A DNA stretch of 64,000 nt from Humidesulfovibrio sp. (GTDB taxonomy: Bacteria > Desulfobacterota > Desulfovibrionia > Desulfovibrionales > Desulfovibrionaceae): the NCBI RefSeq assembly GCF_030689645.1, contig NZ_JAUYFU010000020.1, forward strand, positions 62,001 to 126,000. The letters run 5' to 3'. Each line of letters opens with the position of its first letter. Position 1 is the first letter of the stretch. Made by a program: the position numbers and the translations under genes. The notes under the pieces are model-generated. The model had not been told where the DNA came from. It saw only the letters and a program-made list of their open reading frames with translations, and did no database searches. Positions 33,667 through 41,682 of the stretch are shown one piece after another.

Positions 33667-35475
33667 ATGACAGAGACTCAATACATCAGGAATTTCAGCA
33701 TCATCGCGCATATCGACCACGGCAAGTCAACCCTTGCCGACCGCATCCTGGAAATCACCGGGGTGGTCTCCGCGCGTGACCAAAAGGCCCAGTACCTGGA
33801 CAAGATGGATCTTGAGCGCGAACGCGGCATCACCATCAAGGCCCAGGCAGTGCGCATCCCGTACACCGCCAGGGACGGGAAGAAATACATCCTGAACCTC
33901 ATCGACACGCCGGGCCACGTGGACTTCTCCTACGAAGTCTCGCGTTCGCTGGCCGCCTGCGAAGGCGCGCTCTTGGTGGTCGACGCCTCGCAGGGCGTGG
34001 AGGCCCAGACCCTGGCCAACGTCTATCTTGCGCTGGACAACAACCTTGAAGTCGTGCCGGTGCTGAACAAGATCGACCTGCCCAGCGCCGAGCCCGAGCG
34101 TGTTTCCCGCGAGATCGAGGAAGTCATCGGGCTGGACTGCACCGATCCCGCCATGGTGAGCGCCAAGAGCGGCCTGGGCGTGGCCGACTTGATCGAACGC
34201 GTCATCACCCACCTGCCGCCGCCTCAGGGCGATGCCGACGCTCCCCTCAAGGCGCTTATTTTCGACTCCTGGTACGACACCTACCTGGGCGTCATCGTGC
34301 TGTTCCGCGTGCTGGACGGCACCCTCAAGAAGGGCGAGAAAATCCGCATCTTCTCCTCGGGCAAGGAATTCGAGGTTATGAAGCTCGGCGTGTTCAGCCC
34401 GGAGAGCGTCGAGATGCCGGACTTCGGCCCCGGCGAGGTGGGCTTTCTGTGCGCCAACATGAAGGAGCTTTCCGACGCTCCGGTGGGCGATACCATCACC
34501 AAGGCAGCCAATCCGACCAAGACGCCTTTTCCCGGTTTCAAAAAGGTCAAGCCCATGGTTTTCTCGGGCCTGTACCCTGTGGAGCCCAACGAATACGAGA
34601 TGCTCAAGGTTGCGCTGGAAAAGCTCCAGCTCAACGACGCTGCCTTCAGCTTCGAGCCCGAGACATCCAAGGCCCTGGGCTTCGGCTTCCGCTGCGGCTT
34701 CCTGGGGCTTCTGCACATCGAGATCGTTCAGGAGCGCCTGGAGCGCGAATTCCAGGCCCGGCTCATCACCACCGCGCCCTCGGTCATCTACACAGTGGAG
34801 ACCACGGACGGCCGCAAGCTGACCATCGACAACCCGAGCCTGCTGCCCGACCCGAGCAACATCGCGGCCCTGTACGAGCCCTTCGCCAAGGTGGAGATTC
34901 ACGTTCCCAACGACTTCGTGGGCAACGTGCTCGGCCTGTGCGAGGAAAAGCGCGGCATCCAGAAAGACATGAAGTACCTGACCGCCAGCCGCGTGGTCAT
35001 CACCTACGAAATGCCCTTTGCCGAAATCATGTACGACTTCTTCGACAAGCTGAAGTCCTCCACCAAAGGCTACGCCTCCCTCGACTACGAGATCATCGAC
35101 TACCGCCAGTCCGACCTGGTGCGCCTCGACATCCTCATCAACTCCGAAGCGGTGGACGCCTTCTCGGTCATCGTGCACCGGCAGAGCGCTTACCCCTTTG
35201 GCCGCAGTCTGGCGGAAAAGCTCAAGAAGAGCATCCCCAAGCAGATGTTCGAGGTCATCATCCAGGCCGCCATCGGCAACAAGATCATAGCCAAGGAGCG
35301 TGTGGCTCCCTTCCGCAAGGACGTCATCGCCAAGTGCTACGGCGGCGACATCACCAGAAAGCGCAAGCTTCTGGAAAAGCAGAAGGAAGGCAAGCGCCGC
35401 ATGCGCCGCATGGGCAACGTGGAGATCCCCCAGGAAGCCTTCCTGGCCGTGCTTAAGGCCGGCAGCGACGACTAG
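33667..35475 (+). CDS. lepA: Elongation factor 4 (LepA) GTPase
   Basis: 602 residues, full length. G motifs are AHIDHGKST (G1), RGIT (G2), DTPGH (G3) and NKIDLP (G4). The LepA-specific C-terminal basic region [20 protein letters not shown] is present (20 residues). It back-translocates or remodels stalled ribosomes at the membrane/cytosol. lepB follows 63 bases later, the widespread lepA-lepB pairing. Confidence 0.97.
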   Translation: MTETQYIRNFSIIAHIDHGKSTLADRILEITGVVSARDQKAQYLDKMDLERERGITIKAQAVRIPYTARDGKKYILNLIDTPGHVDFSYEVSRSLAACEGALLVVDASQGVEAQTLANVYLALDNNLEVVPVLNKIDLPSAEPERVSREIEEVIGLDCTDPAMVSAKSGLGVADLIERVITHLPPPQGDADAPLKALIFDSWYDTYLGVIVLFRVLDGTLKKGEKIRIFSSGKEFEVMKLGVFSPESVEMPDFGPGEVGFLCANMKELSDAPVGDTITKAANPTKTPFPGFKKVKPMVFSGLYPVEPNEYEMLKVALEKLQLNDAAFSFEPETSKALGFGFRCGFLGLLHIEIVQERLEREFQARLITTAPSVIYTVETTDGRKLTIDNPSLLPDPSNIAALYEPFAKVEIHVPNDFVGNVLGLCEEKRGIQKDMKYLTASRVVITYEMPFAEIMYDFFDKLKSSTKGYASLDYEIIDYRQSDLVRLDILINSEAVDAFSVIVHRQSAYPFGRSLAEKLKKSIPKQMFEVIIQAAIGNKIIAKERVAPFRKDVIAKCYGGDITRKRKLLEKQKEGKRRMRRMGNVEIPQEAFLAVLKAGSDD

Positions 35476-35538
35476 CCCCGCCGCACCATCCGCGACGAGA
35501 ACAACCGCGCGACCCCCAGCCGCGCCAAAGGAACACGC

Positions 35539-36258
35539 ATGAATCCCAGATGGCTCAAGACCCTCAAGGAATATATCGAAGCCCTGCTGGTGGCCGTTGT
35601 TCTGGCCCTCATCATCCGGGCCTTCGTGGTCCAGGCTTTCAAGATCCCCACGGGCTCCATGCTTGAGACCCTGCAGATCGGCGACCAGCTGCTGGTGAGC
35701 AAGTTCCACTACGGCCTGAAGCTGCCCTTCTCCGACAAGATTCTGGTGCCCGTGTACGAGCCCGCGCGCGGCGACGTCATCGTGTTTGAATACCCCTTCA
35801 ACGAGAAGCTGGACGCCAACCGCCCGCAGCTCAAGGACGTGGACTTCGTCAAGCGCATTGTGGCCCTCCCGGGCGACACCATCGAAATCCGCGGCAAAGA
35901 GGTCTTCGTCAACGACAAGCTCGTCACCGGACCCTACGTCCAGCATGTGCGCGAGGACATCGAGCCGAGCCCGCTGCCCGAAGGCCACCCCCCCATCACC
36001 ATCGACCCCAAGTCCTACTTCGACCACTGTGAAGACACCACGAGCACCTGCCGCGCCAAGCGCGACTGGATGCCCAAGATCACCGTGCCCGAGGGCCAGT
36101 ACTTCACCATGGGCGACAACCGCGACGAATCCTTCGACTCCCGCTTCTGGGGTTTTGTGACCCGCGAGAGCATCAAGGGCAAGGCCATGGTCATCTACTG
36201 GTCCTGGACCGGCCCCTCGAACATCCGCTGGGAGCGCCTGGGCAAGATGATCCACTAG
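35539..36258 (+). CDS. lepB: Signal peptidase I
   Basis: 239 residues. A single N-terminal membrane segment (ALLVAVVLALIIRAFVV) leads into the catalytic Ser motif PTGSMLETL; the general-base Lys is in KRIVALPGD, and the conserved box GDNRDESFDSR closes the catalytic domain. It cleaves signal peptides of exported proteins on the periplasmic face. Confidence 0.95.
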   Translation: MNPRWLKTLKEYIEALLVAVVLALIIRAFVVQAFKIPTGSMLETLQIGDQLLVSKFHYGLKLPFSDKILVPVYEPARGDVIVFEYPFNEKLDANRPQLKDVDFVKRIVALPGDTIEIRGKEVFVNDKLVTGPYVQHVREDIEPSPLPEGHPPITIDPKSYFDHCEDTTSTCRAKRDWMPKITVPEGQYFTMGDNRDESFDSRFWGFVTRESIKGKAMVIYWSWTGPSNIRWERLGKMIH

Positions 36259-36292
36259 CGCACGGGCGCCGCCAAGGCCTGAGGCCAGCATA

Positions 36293-37129
36293 ATGAGCGA
36301 ACGCGCGCGCGCCTCCCTGCTGTTGGCCGCGACGGCCCTCATCTGGAGTTCCGGGGGGCTGGCCATCAAGCTGGTCAGCCTGCACCCCATGGCGCTCACC
36401 GGGGTGCGCAGCGCGCTTTCGGCCCTGACCCTGGCGCTCATCTTCCGCAAGAATCTCAGCTTCGCCTTCACCCCGGCGCGGGCCTGCGCGGCCATAAGCT
36501 ACGCCGGGCTGCTCATCTCCAATGTGGCCGCCACCAAGATGACCACATCGGCCAACGCCATCCTCCTGGCCTACACCGCGCCGGTGTACGTGGCCTTGCT
36601 CGCACCGCGCCTGCTGGGCGAAAAGACGCGCCCTTCCGACTGGCTGTTCATCGCCGCCGTGCTCGCGGGCATGGTGCTGTTTTTCCTCGACCAGCTCTCG
36701 GCTCAGGGGCTGCTAGGCAATTTTGTGGCCGTGGGCTCCGGCCTGTGCTACGCGGCCTTCACCCTGTCCATGCGCGCGCAGAAGGACGCCTCTCCTGTTG
36801 AGTCCGTGCTCCTGGGCCACGGCCTTACGGCCCTCGTGGGCCTGCCCTTCCTGATCCACGGACTGCCCAGCGCGGAAGGCTGGCTGGGCCTGCTCTACCT
36901 GGGCGTGCTGCAGCAGGGCGTGTCGCTGGCGCTCTATGTCTGGTGCATCAAGCGCCTGGGCGCGCTGGAGGCCATCCTCATCATGACCCTCGAGCCCATC
37001 CTGAATCCCGTCTGGGTGGCGCTGGGGGTGGGCGAGTTGCCCGGCCCGTGGGCGACGATCGGCGGGCTGGTGGTGCTTGGTGCCGTGACCCTGCGCAGCG
37101 GGCTTCAGGCCCGGTCCGCCACGCAATAG
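36293..37129 (+). CDS. EamA/DMT-family transporter
   Basis: 278 residues with about ten hydrophobic segments and the duplicated five-helix layout of EamA proteins (first half starting LLLAATALIWSSGGLAIKL, second half at LLGNFVAVGSGLCYAAF). These inner-membrane carriers typically export amino acids or other metabolites; the substrate here is unknown. It starts 34 bases after lepB and is probably part of the same transcript. Confidence 0.85.
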   Translation: MSERARASLLLAATALIWSSGGLAIKLVSLHPMALTGVRSALSALTLALIFRKNLSFAFTPARACAAISYAGLLISNVAATKMTTSANAILLAYTAPVYVALLAPRLLGEKTRPSDWLFIAAVLAGMVLFFLDQLSAQGLLGNFVAVGSGLCYAAFTLSMRAQKDASPVESVLLGHGLTALVGLPFLIHGLPSAEGWLGLLYLGVLQQGVSLALYVWCIKRLGALEAILIMTLEPILNPVWVALGVGELPGPWATIGGLVVLGAVTLRSGLQARSATQ

Positions 37130-37212
37130 GCCGGAAGCACGACGGAAAGCACTGGGCAAAGGGCTTCAAATCGCATACGCTCTATGCAAAGCCACACGCC
37201 AAGGAGCCCCCC

Positions 37213-38754
37213 GTGATCGCCAAAGTCCGCACCGCCGCATTGCTCGGCATTGAGGCCGTGCCCGTCGCACTGGAAGTTGACCTGGCGCGTTCGGGAATGC
37301 CTGCCTTCACCTTGGTTGGCCTGGCGGAGGGAGCTGTGCGCGAGGCCAAGGAGCGCGTGCTCTCGGCGCTGAAAAACGCCGGCCACCGCCTGCCGCCCTC
37401 GCGCATAACAGTGAACCTGGCTCCTGCCGACCTGCGCAAGGAAGGCAGCGGCTACGACCTGCCCCTGGCCCTGTGCCTGCTGGGCGCGGCGGAAGTCATC
37501 GACGCGGAGCGGCTGGAAGGCTGGTTCCTGGCCGGAGAGCTGTCCCTGGACGGAAACCTCGGCCCGGTGCCGGGCATCCTGCCACTGGCCATAATGGCCC
37601 GGGACCAGGGCGCGCGCGGACTCATCGTGCCTGCGGAAAACGCCGCCGAGGCCGCTGTGGTGCAGGGCCTCTGCGTGTACGGGGCGCGCAGCCTGGCCGA
37701 GGCCGTGGGCATCGTCACCGGCGAGCTGACGCCGGAGCCCGCGACTGTGGACGTGGACGCCCTGTGGGCCGGGCAGGCCGCCTTCGATGGCGACTTCTCC
37801 GAGGTCAAGGGCCAGGACCACGCCAAGCGCGCCATAGAAATCGCCGCCGCAGGCGGTCATAATCTGCTTTTCGTCGGCCCTCCGGGCAGCGGCAAGACCA
37901 TGCTGGCCCAGCGCATCCCTACCGTGCTGCCCCCGCTGACCTTCGACGAGGCCCTGGAAGTAACCAAGATATATTCCGTGGCAGGCATGCTGGAGCGCGA
38001 CGCAGCGCTCATCGTGCGCCGTCCCTTCCGACCACCGCACCACACCATTTCCGACGCCGGGCTCATCGGCGGGGGGGCCAACCCCAGGCCGGGCGAAGTC
38101 TCCCTGGCGCACCGGGGCGTGCTCTTTCTCGACGAGCTGCCTGAGTTCAAGAAGCATGTGCTGGAGGTGCTGCGCCAGCCGCTGGAAGACGGGCGGGTGA
38201 CCATTTCCCGCGCCGCGCTCTCCCTCACCTACCCCTCGGACTTCATGCTCATCGCGTCCATGAATCCCTGCCCCTGCGGTTACCTCACCGACGAACGACA
38301 CGAGTGCTCCTGCCAGCCGCTCGCCATTGGGCGGTACCGCTCGCGCATCTCCGGCCCGCTCATGGACCGCATCGATTTGCAGGTGGAGGTGCCCGCCGTG
38401 CCCTACGAGGATCTGAAAGCCCCGCGCGGCAACCGCGATTCCGCCACCATGCGCGCAGGCATCCTCAAGGTGCGCGCCATGCAGGCGGAGCGCTACCAGG
38501 GCCAGCGCATCCGTCTCAACGCCGACCTCACCGGAGCGGCGCTGGAGCGCTGGTGCGCCGTGGGCGCTGCTGAGCAACAGTTTTTGGAACAGGCCGTGCG
38601 CAAACTCGGCCTCTCGGCGCGGGCGTATACGCGGGTGCTGCGCATCGCCCGCACCATCGCGGACATGGAGGAGGCGGAGACCCTCGGCATCGGGCACCTG
38701 GCCGAAGCCATCAACTTCCGCACCATGGACCGCGTGAACCAGCCGCAAGGGTGA
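37213..38754 (+). CDS. comM: ComM/YifB-family Mg-chelatase-like AAA+ ATPase
   Basis: 513 residues from the GTG at 37213, chosen because AAGGAG precedes it by 6 bases; more upstream reading is not family-like. An N-terminal Lon-protease-like fold (LVGLAEGAVREAKERV) is followed by Walker A GPPGSGKTMLAQ, Walker B VLFLDELPEF and the zinc-type CPCGYLTDERHECSC. ComM is a helicase for branch migration in natural transformation. The last 18 codons and stop are duplicated 540 bases downstream. Confidence 0.93.
   Translation: MIAKVRTAALLGIEAVPVALEVDLARSGMPAFTLVGLAEGAVREAKERVLSALKNAGHRLPPSRITVNLAPADLRKEGSGYDLPLALCLLGAAEVIDAERLEGWFLAGELSLDGNLGPVPGILPLAIMARDQGARGLIVPAENAAEAAVVQGLCVYGARSLAEAVGIVTGELTPEPATVDVDALWAGQAAFDGDFSEVKGQDHAKRAIEIAAAGGHNLLFVGPPGSGKTMLAQRIPTVLPPLTFDEALEVTKIYSVAGMLERDAALIVRRPFRPPHHTISDAGLIGGGANPRPGEVSLAHRGVLFLDELPEFKKHVLEVLRQPLEDGRVTISRAALSLTYPSDFMLIASMNPCPCGYLTDERHECSCQPLAIGRYRSRISGPLMDRIDLQVEVPAVPYEDLKAPRGNRDSATMRAGILKVRAMQAERYQGQRIRLNADLTGAALERWCAVGAAEQQFLEQAVRKLGLSARAYTRVLRIARTIADMEEAETLGIGHLAEAINFRTMDRVNQPQG
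38693..38754 (+). repeat. Direct repeat copy 1, 3' end of comM
   Basis: The final 62 bases of comM through its TGA. Bases 38699-38754 (56) are identical to 39239-39294, and one mismatch extends the match to 38693. Identity stops exactly at the stop codon. Confidence 0.95.
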
Positions 38755-38764
38755 TGGGGGGGGC

Positions 38765-39211
38765 ATGTCACGCCCACGAGTTCGCATTTTCTGCGATTAT
38801 TCGGCAACTGGCATTTGGGACTATCCCCTCTATCCCAGCGATGATGACGACCAGGATTGGTACCCCTACTTCAGAACAGACGTGGACACGGCTCATGAGC
38901 CTGACCGGTTCATTCTAAGGGACCTCGCCCTGTGGAACGAACGATGGGAGGCCGTATTCCAGGCTTGGGTTGACACCGCGCTATACAATGAAGGTACTTT
39001 TGACTGCTCCCTCTTTGACCCCGACGCCTTCACCGCTGAGGGGTTTCGATTGGCGTACGAGTTAAAGTGCAATCACCCTGACTGGGAGGTAGTTTATATT
39101 GACGAAGTTGCATACGAAAGGAATATCGCATCCAAGCAAAAGGAGCGGCGCTCGTTCACCTATGAAATTAGCCTTGGTGACAACGGCGAAATGGTGCTGC
39201 GGGAACTGTGA
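38765..39211 (+). CDS. Unknown acidic 148-residue protein carried between comM 3'-end repeats
   Basis: 148 residues, strongly acidic (DDDDQD, many Glu/Asp), rich in Trp/Tyr, no membrane segment, no cysteine-metal motif. I do not recognise it; small acidic cargo proteins of this type are sometimes antitoxin/immunity proteins, but nothing proves that here. It starts 10 bases after comM behind a run of eight G, which may serve as a ribosome site. My counts of four 60-base lines across it give about 50 percent GC against about 68 percent in comM, indicating transfer. Confidence 0.65.
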   Translation: MSRPRVRIFCDYSATGIWDYPLYPSDDDDQDWYPYFRTDVDTAHEPDRFILRDLALWNERWEAVFQAWVDTALYNEGTFDCSLFDPDAFTAEGFRLAYELKCNHPDWEVVYIDEVAYERNIASKQKERRSFTYEISLGDNGEMVLREL

Positions 39212-39232
39212 CAGACGCTGATGCCCGCCTAT

Positions 39233-39294
39233 GGCACTTGGCCGAAGCCATCAACTTCCGCACCATGGACCGCGTGAACCAGCCGCAAGGGTGA
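39233..39294 (+). repeat. Direct repeat copy 2, orphan comM 3' end
   Basis: Second copy of the last 18 codons and stop of comM, with no gene in front of it in frame. It marks the right edge of the inserted segment; copies are exactly 540 bases apart. Confidence 0.95.
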
Positions 39295-39434
39295 AGGCCC
39301 AGCAATTCCCCTTCGCATGGGGAGATTGCAGTGTGCTGGCGATGCGCAACGCGCAAGCCAACCAAGGCTCTCTCATTACTACGCTAGGTTACAAAACATT
39401 TTCGAACTGTACAAATCCTCCTGCGCGTAGGGGA

Positions 39435-39463
39435 TTGTTTTACGAATCGAGCCGTGCTACCCT
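39435..39463 (+). promoter_or_regulatory. Possible promoter of the cytochrome b/HdrD-like pair
   Basis: TTGTTT, 17 bases, TACCCT, about 56 bases before the GTG start. Weak match to the sigma-70 consensus. The surrounding 39295-39518 is lower in GC than its neighbours and holds no gene that I can support. Confidence 0.35.
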
Positions 39464-39518
39464 CCGGGCGTATCCAAAACAGCTTCAGCCAGGCCACCCT
39501 TGAGCGCCGGGAGGAATC

Positions 39519-40172
39519 GTGTTCGCCCTGTACGATCTGGCCGCCGGGCCGCTTTTCGCCTTTTCTCTTTCGGTTTTCGTGCTTGGCATGGGCTGGCGCG
39601 TGCTGCGCTTCCTGCTGCTGGCGAAACGCGCGGACCCCGCAGCCCTCAAGGGCTTCCGCCTGGTTTGGGCGATAAAATCCATTTTCCGCTGGCTCGTGCC
39701 CGCCAATATCACCGCGCGCGAAAACCCCCTGCCCACCGTTGCTGGCTTCGTGTTCCACCTGGGGCTCCTGGCCACGGCGCTGTTCCTCCAGGCCCACGTC
39801 ATCCTGTGGGACCAGGCCTGGGACATCTCCTGGTGGACCCTGCCGGACGAAGTCGCCGATTATTTGGCCTTCGCCTGCCTGGGGGCCGGAGCATACCTCA
39901 TCCTCCGCAGGCTGGCCGCGCCCCAGGTGCGCGCCCTCACGGGGCCCAGCGACTGGCTCGTGCTCTTTCTTTCCCTTGCGCCTGTGCTTAGCGGCGTGCT
40001 GGCCTATCACCAGTGGGGCGACTACGACACCATCATCGCCCTGCACGTGCTGGCGGCAGACCTGCTGCTGCTGATCGCGCCCTTCACCAAGCTTTCCCAC
40101 GTGGTATTGTTCTTCGTGTCCCGCGCCGTAACCGGCAGCGACTTCGGCAAGCGCAACGTCGGCGCCTGGTAG
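39519..40172 (+). CDS. Membrane cytochrome b, HmcE/TmcC/DsrM (nitrate reductase gamma) type
   Basis: 217 residues from the GTG at 39519, preceded by GGGAGGA. Five hydrophobic segments. Histidines placed as haem b ligands occur in AGFVFHLGLL, FLQAHVILW, VLAYHQWG and IIALHVLAA, with a further KLSHVV. The protein would exchange electrons with menaquinone and pass them to the HdrD-like partner encoded 14 bases downstream. Order cytochrome b then HdrD-like matches hmcE-hmcF; no cytochrome c or Trp-rich subunit of a Tmc or Hmc complex is nearby. Confidence 0.82.
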   Translation: MFALYDLAAGPLFAFSLSVFVLGMGWRVLRFLLLAKRADPAALKGFRLVWAIKSIFRWLVPANITARENPLPTVAGFVFHLGLLATALFLQAHVILWDQAWDISWWTLPDEVADYLAFACLGAGAYLILRRLAAPQVRALTGPSDWLVLFLSLAPVLSGVLAYHQWGDYDTIIALHVLAADLLLLIAPFTKLSHVVLFFVSRAVTGSDFGKRNVGAW

Positions 40173-40186
40173 CCAAGGAAGCAATC

Positions 40187-41425
40187 ATGACCCTCGACAT
40201 CCCCAAGCTGAAACAAGCCCTGAATTCCCGCAACGGCGCGCGCCTGCGCATGTGGCTGGACATCTGCGCCCATTGTGGCCTGTGCGCCCAGGGCTGCCAT
40301 TTCTACCAGTCCGACCCACGGCCCGAGCACGTGCCCGCCCACCGCATGAAGCCCATGGCCGAGATGCTGCGCAAGAAGGGCGAGGTGAACGAAGAGTTCA
40401 TGCAGTGGCTGGTGGACACCGTGTACGGCACCTGCACCATGTGCCAACGCTGCACCATGTTTTGCCCTTATGGCATCGGCATCGCGTTCATCGTGCGCGC
40501 CACCCGCGCCCTTGCCGTCAGCCAAGGGCTTACGCCGCCGGGCCTGGCCTCGGGCCTGCAGAACGCGCTGGACGTGGGCAACAACCTTGGCATCACGGAC
40601 GAGGAATACCGCGAGACCATCGAGTGGCAGCTTGAGGAATTGCAGGAGGAGATGCCGAACGCGGTTGCGCCCATCGACAAGAAGGGCGCGGAGGTGCTCG
40701 TCACCTTCCACCCGCGCGACATCAAATTCTACCCGCAGAACCTGTACGGCTACCTGAAGCTCTACAACGCGGCAGGGCTCGACTTCACCTTGGCGGGCAG
40801 CAAGGGCTGGGATTCGACGAACATCGGGCTTTTCGCCGGGGACGACCCGGCTGCGGCAGAACTGTGCGGACGCGTGGTTGCCGCAGGCGAGAACCTGGGG
40901 GTGCGAACCATCCTCACCGCCGAGTGAGGGCACTCCATCCGCGCCCTCAAGTTTGAGGGACCGAACTGGCTGAAACGAGACTTCCCCTTCGAGGTCATGG
41001 CTCCCATGAAGATGTGGGCCGACCTGCTGCGCCAGGGGCGGCTCAAGCTTAAACAAGGCTTCCACAAAGAGTCCGTGACCTTTCAGGACTCGTGCAACTT
41101 TATCCGCAACGCCGGGCATTTCGAGGACTCGCGCCTGCTCATGCGCCATGTGGCAGCAGACTTCCGCGAGATGCACCCAAACGGCGTGCATACCTATTGC
41201 TGCGGCTCCGGCGGCGGGCACGGGCTCATGAGCGAGTACAAGCAGAAGCGCCTGGCCACGGCCAAGGCCAAGGCCGAGGCCATCCGCGCCACCGGGGCTG
41301 ATGTCACTGTTGTGGCCTGCCACAACTGCGAGGACGGCATCCGCGACGGTCTCAAGGCCCACGAGGTGCCCTCGCAGGTGCATCTGTTCAGCAACTATCT
41401 TGCCGAGGCCGTGGACCTGGATTAG
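40187..41425 (+). CDS. HdrD/HmcF/TmcB-like iron-sulfur protein read through UGA, probable selenoprotein
   Basis: 412 residues if TGA 40925-40927 is read as amino acid 247. AAGGAAG precedes the ATG. Two [4Fe-4S] motifs, CAHCGLCAQGC (from residue 27) and CTMCQRCTMFCP (from 83), are followed by a CCG domain: DSCNFIRN, YCCGSGG, CHNCEDG. The UGA falls in the motif E-X-G-H-S, where relatives are expected to have cysteine near the active iron-sulfur centre. Frame, codon use and homology continue without change for 166 codons beyond it, and a hairpin with GU in its loop lies at bacterial SECIS distance. The protein would take electrons from the cytochrome b and reduce a cytoplasmic disulfide or similar acceptor. 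Confidence 0.82.
40925..40959 (+). promoter_or_regulatory. UGA codon and candidate bacterial SECIS hairpin
   Basis: After TGA (40925-40927), CCCTC (40944-40948) pairs with GAGGG (40955-40959); loop AAGTTT contains GT at 40951-40952, 24 bases after the UGA, within the 16-37 base range usual for bacterial SECIS elements. Two A-T pairs could shrink the loop further. A competing helix TGAGGGC/GCCCTCA is also possible. Confidence 0.6.
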
Positions 41426-41682
41426 GGCGGCGGTCCCTGTCCCTAACGGGGCGGCCGTCCACTCCGTTTTGGGATTTTCACTCAGGAAATTCCCCTTTAC
41501 CCCTTTACATTTCAGGCGCAAAAACATACTGAGCCCTGTTGGCGCGCCTATGCTAACCCCAGTATTAATACAACAAATGGCGACGTCGCATCCAGCTATT
41601 CACACTGGCTGTTCGTTCTTTCGGCGAACACCAGTGATGTTCTGCACACATCACCCGAGTAATACGTATCCTGGGGGGGCTT
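41426..41682 (+). other. Gap before chemoreceptor gene with a hairpin
   Basis: 257 bases, less GC-rich than average. An inverted repeat at 41603-41635 (CACTGG-TGTTCG arms, one bulged base) could be an operator or a stop signal. No clear promoter is seen. Confidence 0.4.

Noticed and set aside
37213-37215. Longer comM start upstream within the 3' end of the EamA gene
   Set aside because: The upstream frame is not family-like, and GTG 37213 has a well-spaced AAGGAG.
37213-39294. Known comM-targeting resistance islands of the Acinetobacter type
   Set aside because: Those interrupt the middle of comM and carry transposition genes; here comM is intact and only its 3' end is copied.
40925-41425. 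Reading the HdrD-like locus as a pseudogene or two separate genes
   Set aside because: The frame, codon use and family motifs continue unchanged after the single UGA, and the downstream part has no start codon with a ribosome site near the break.
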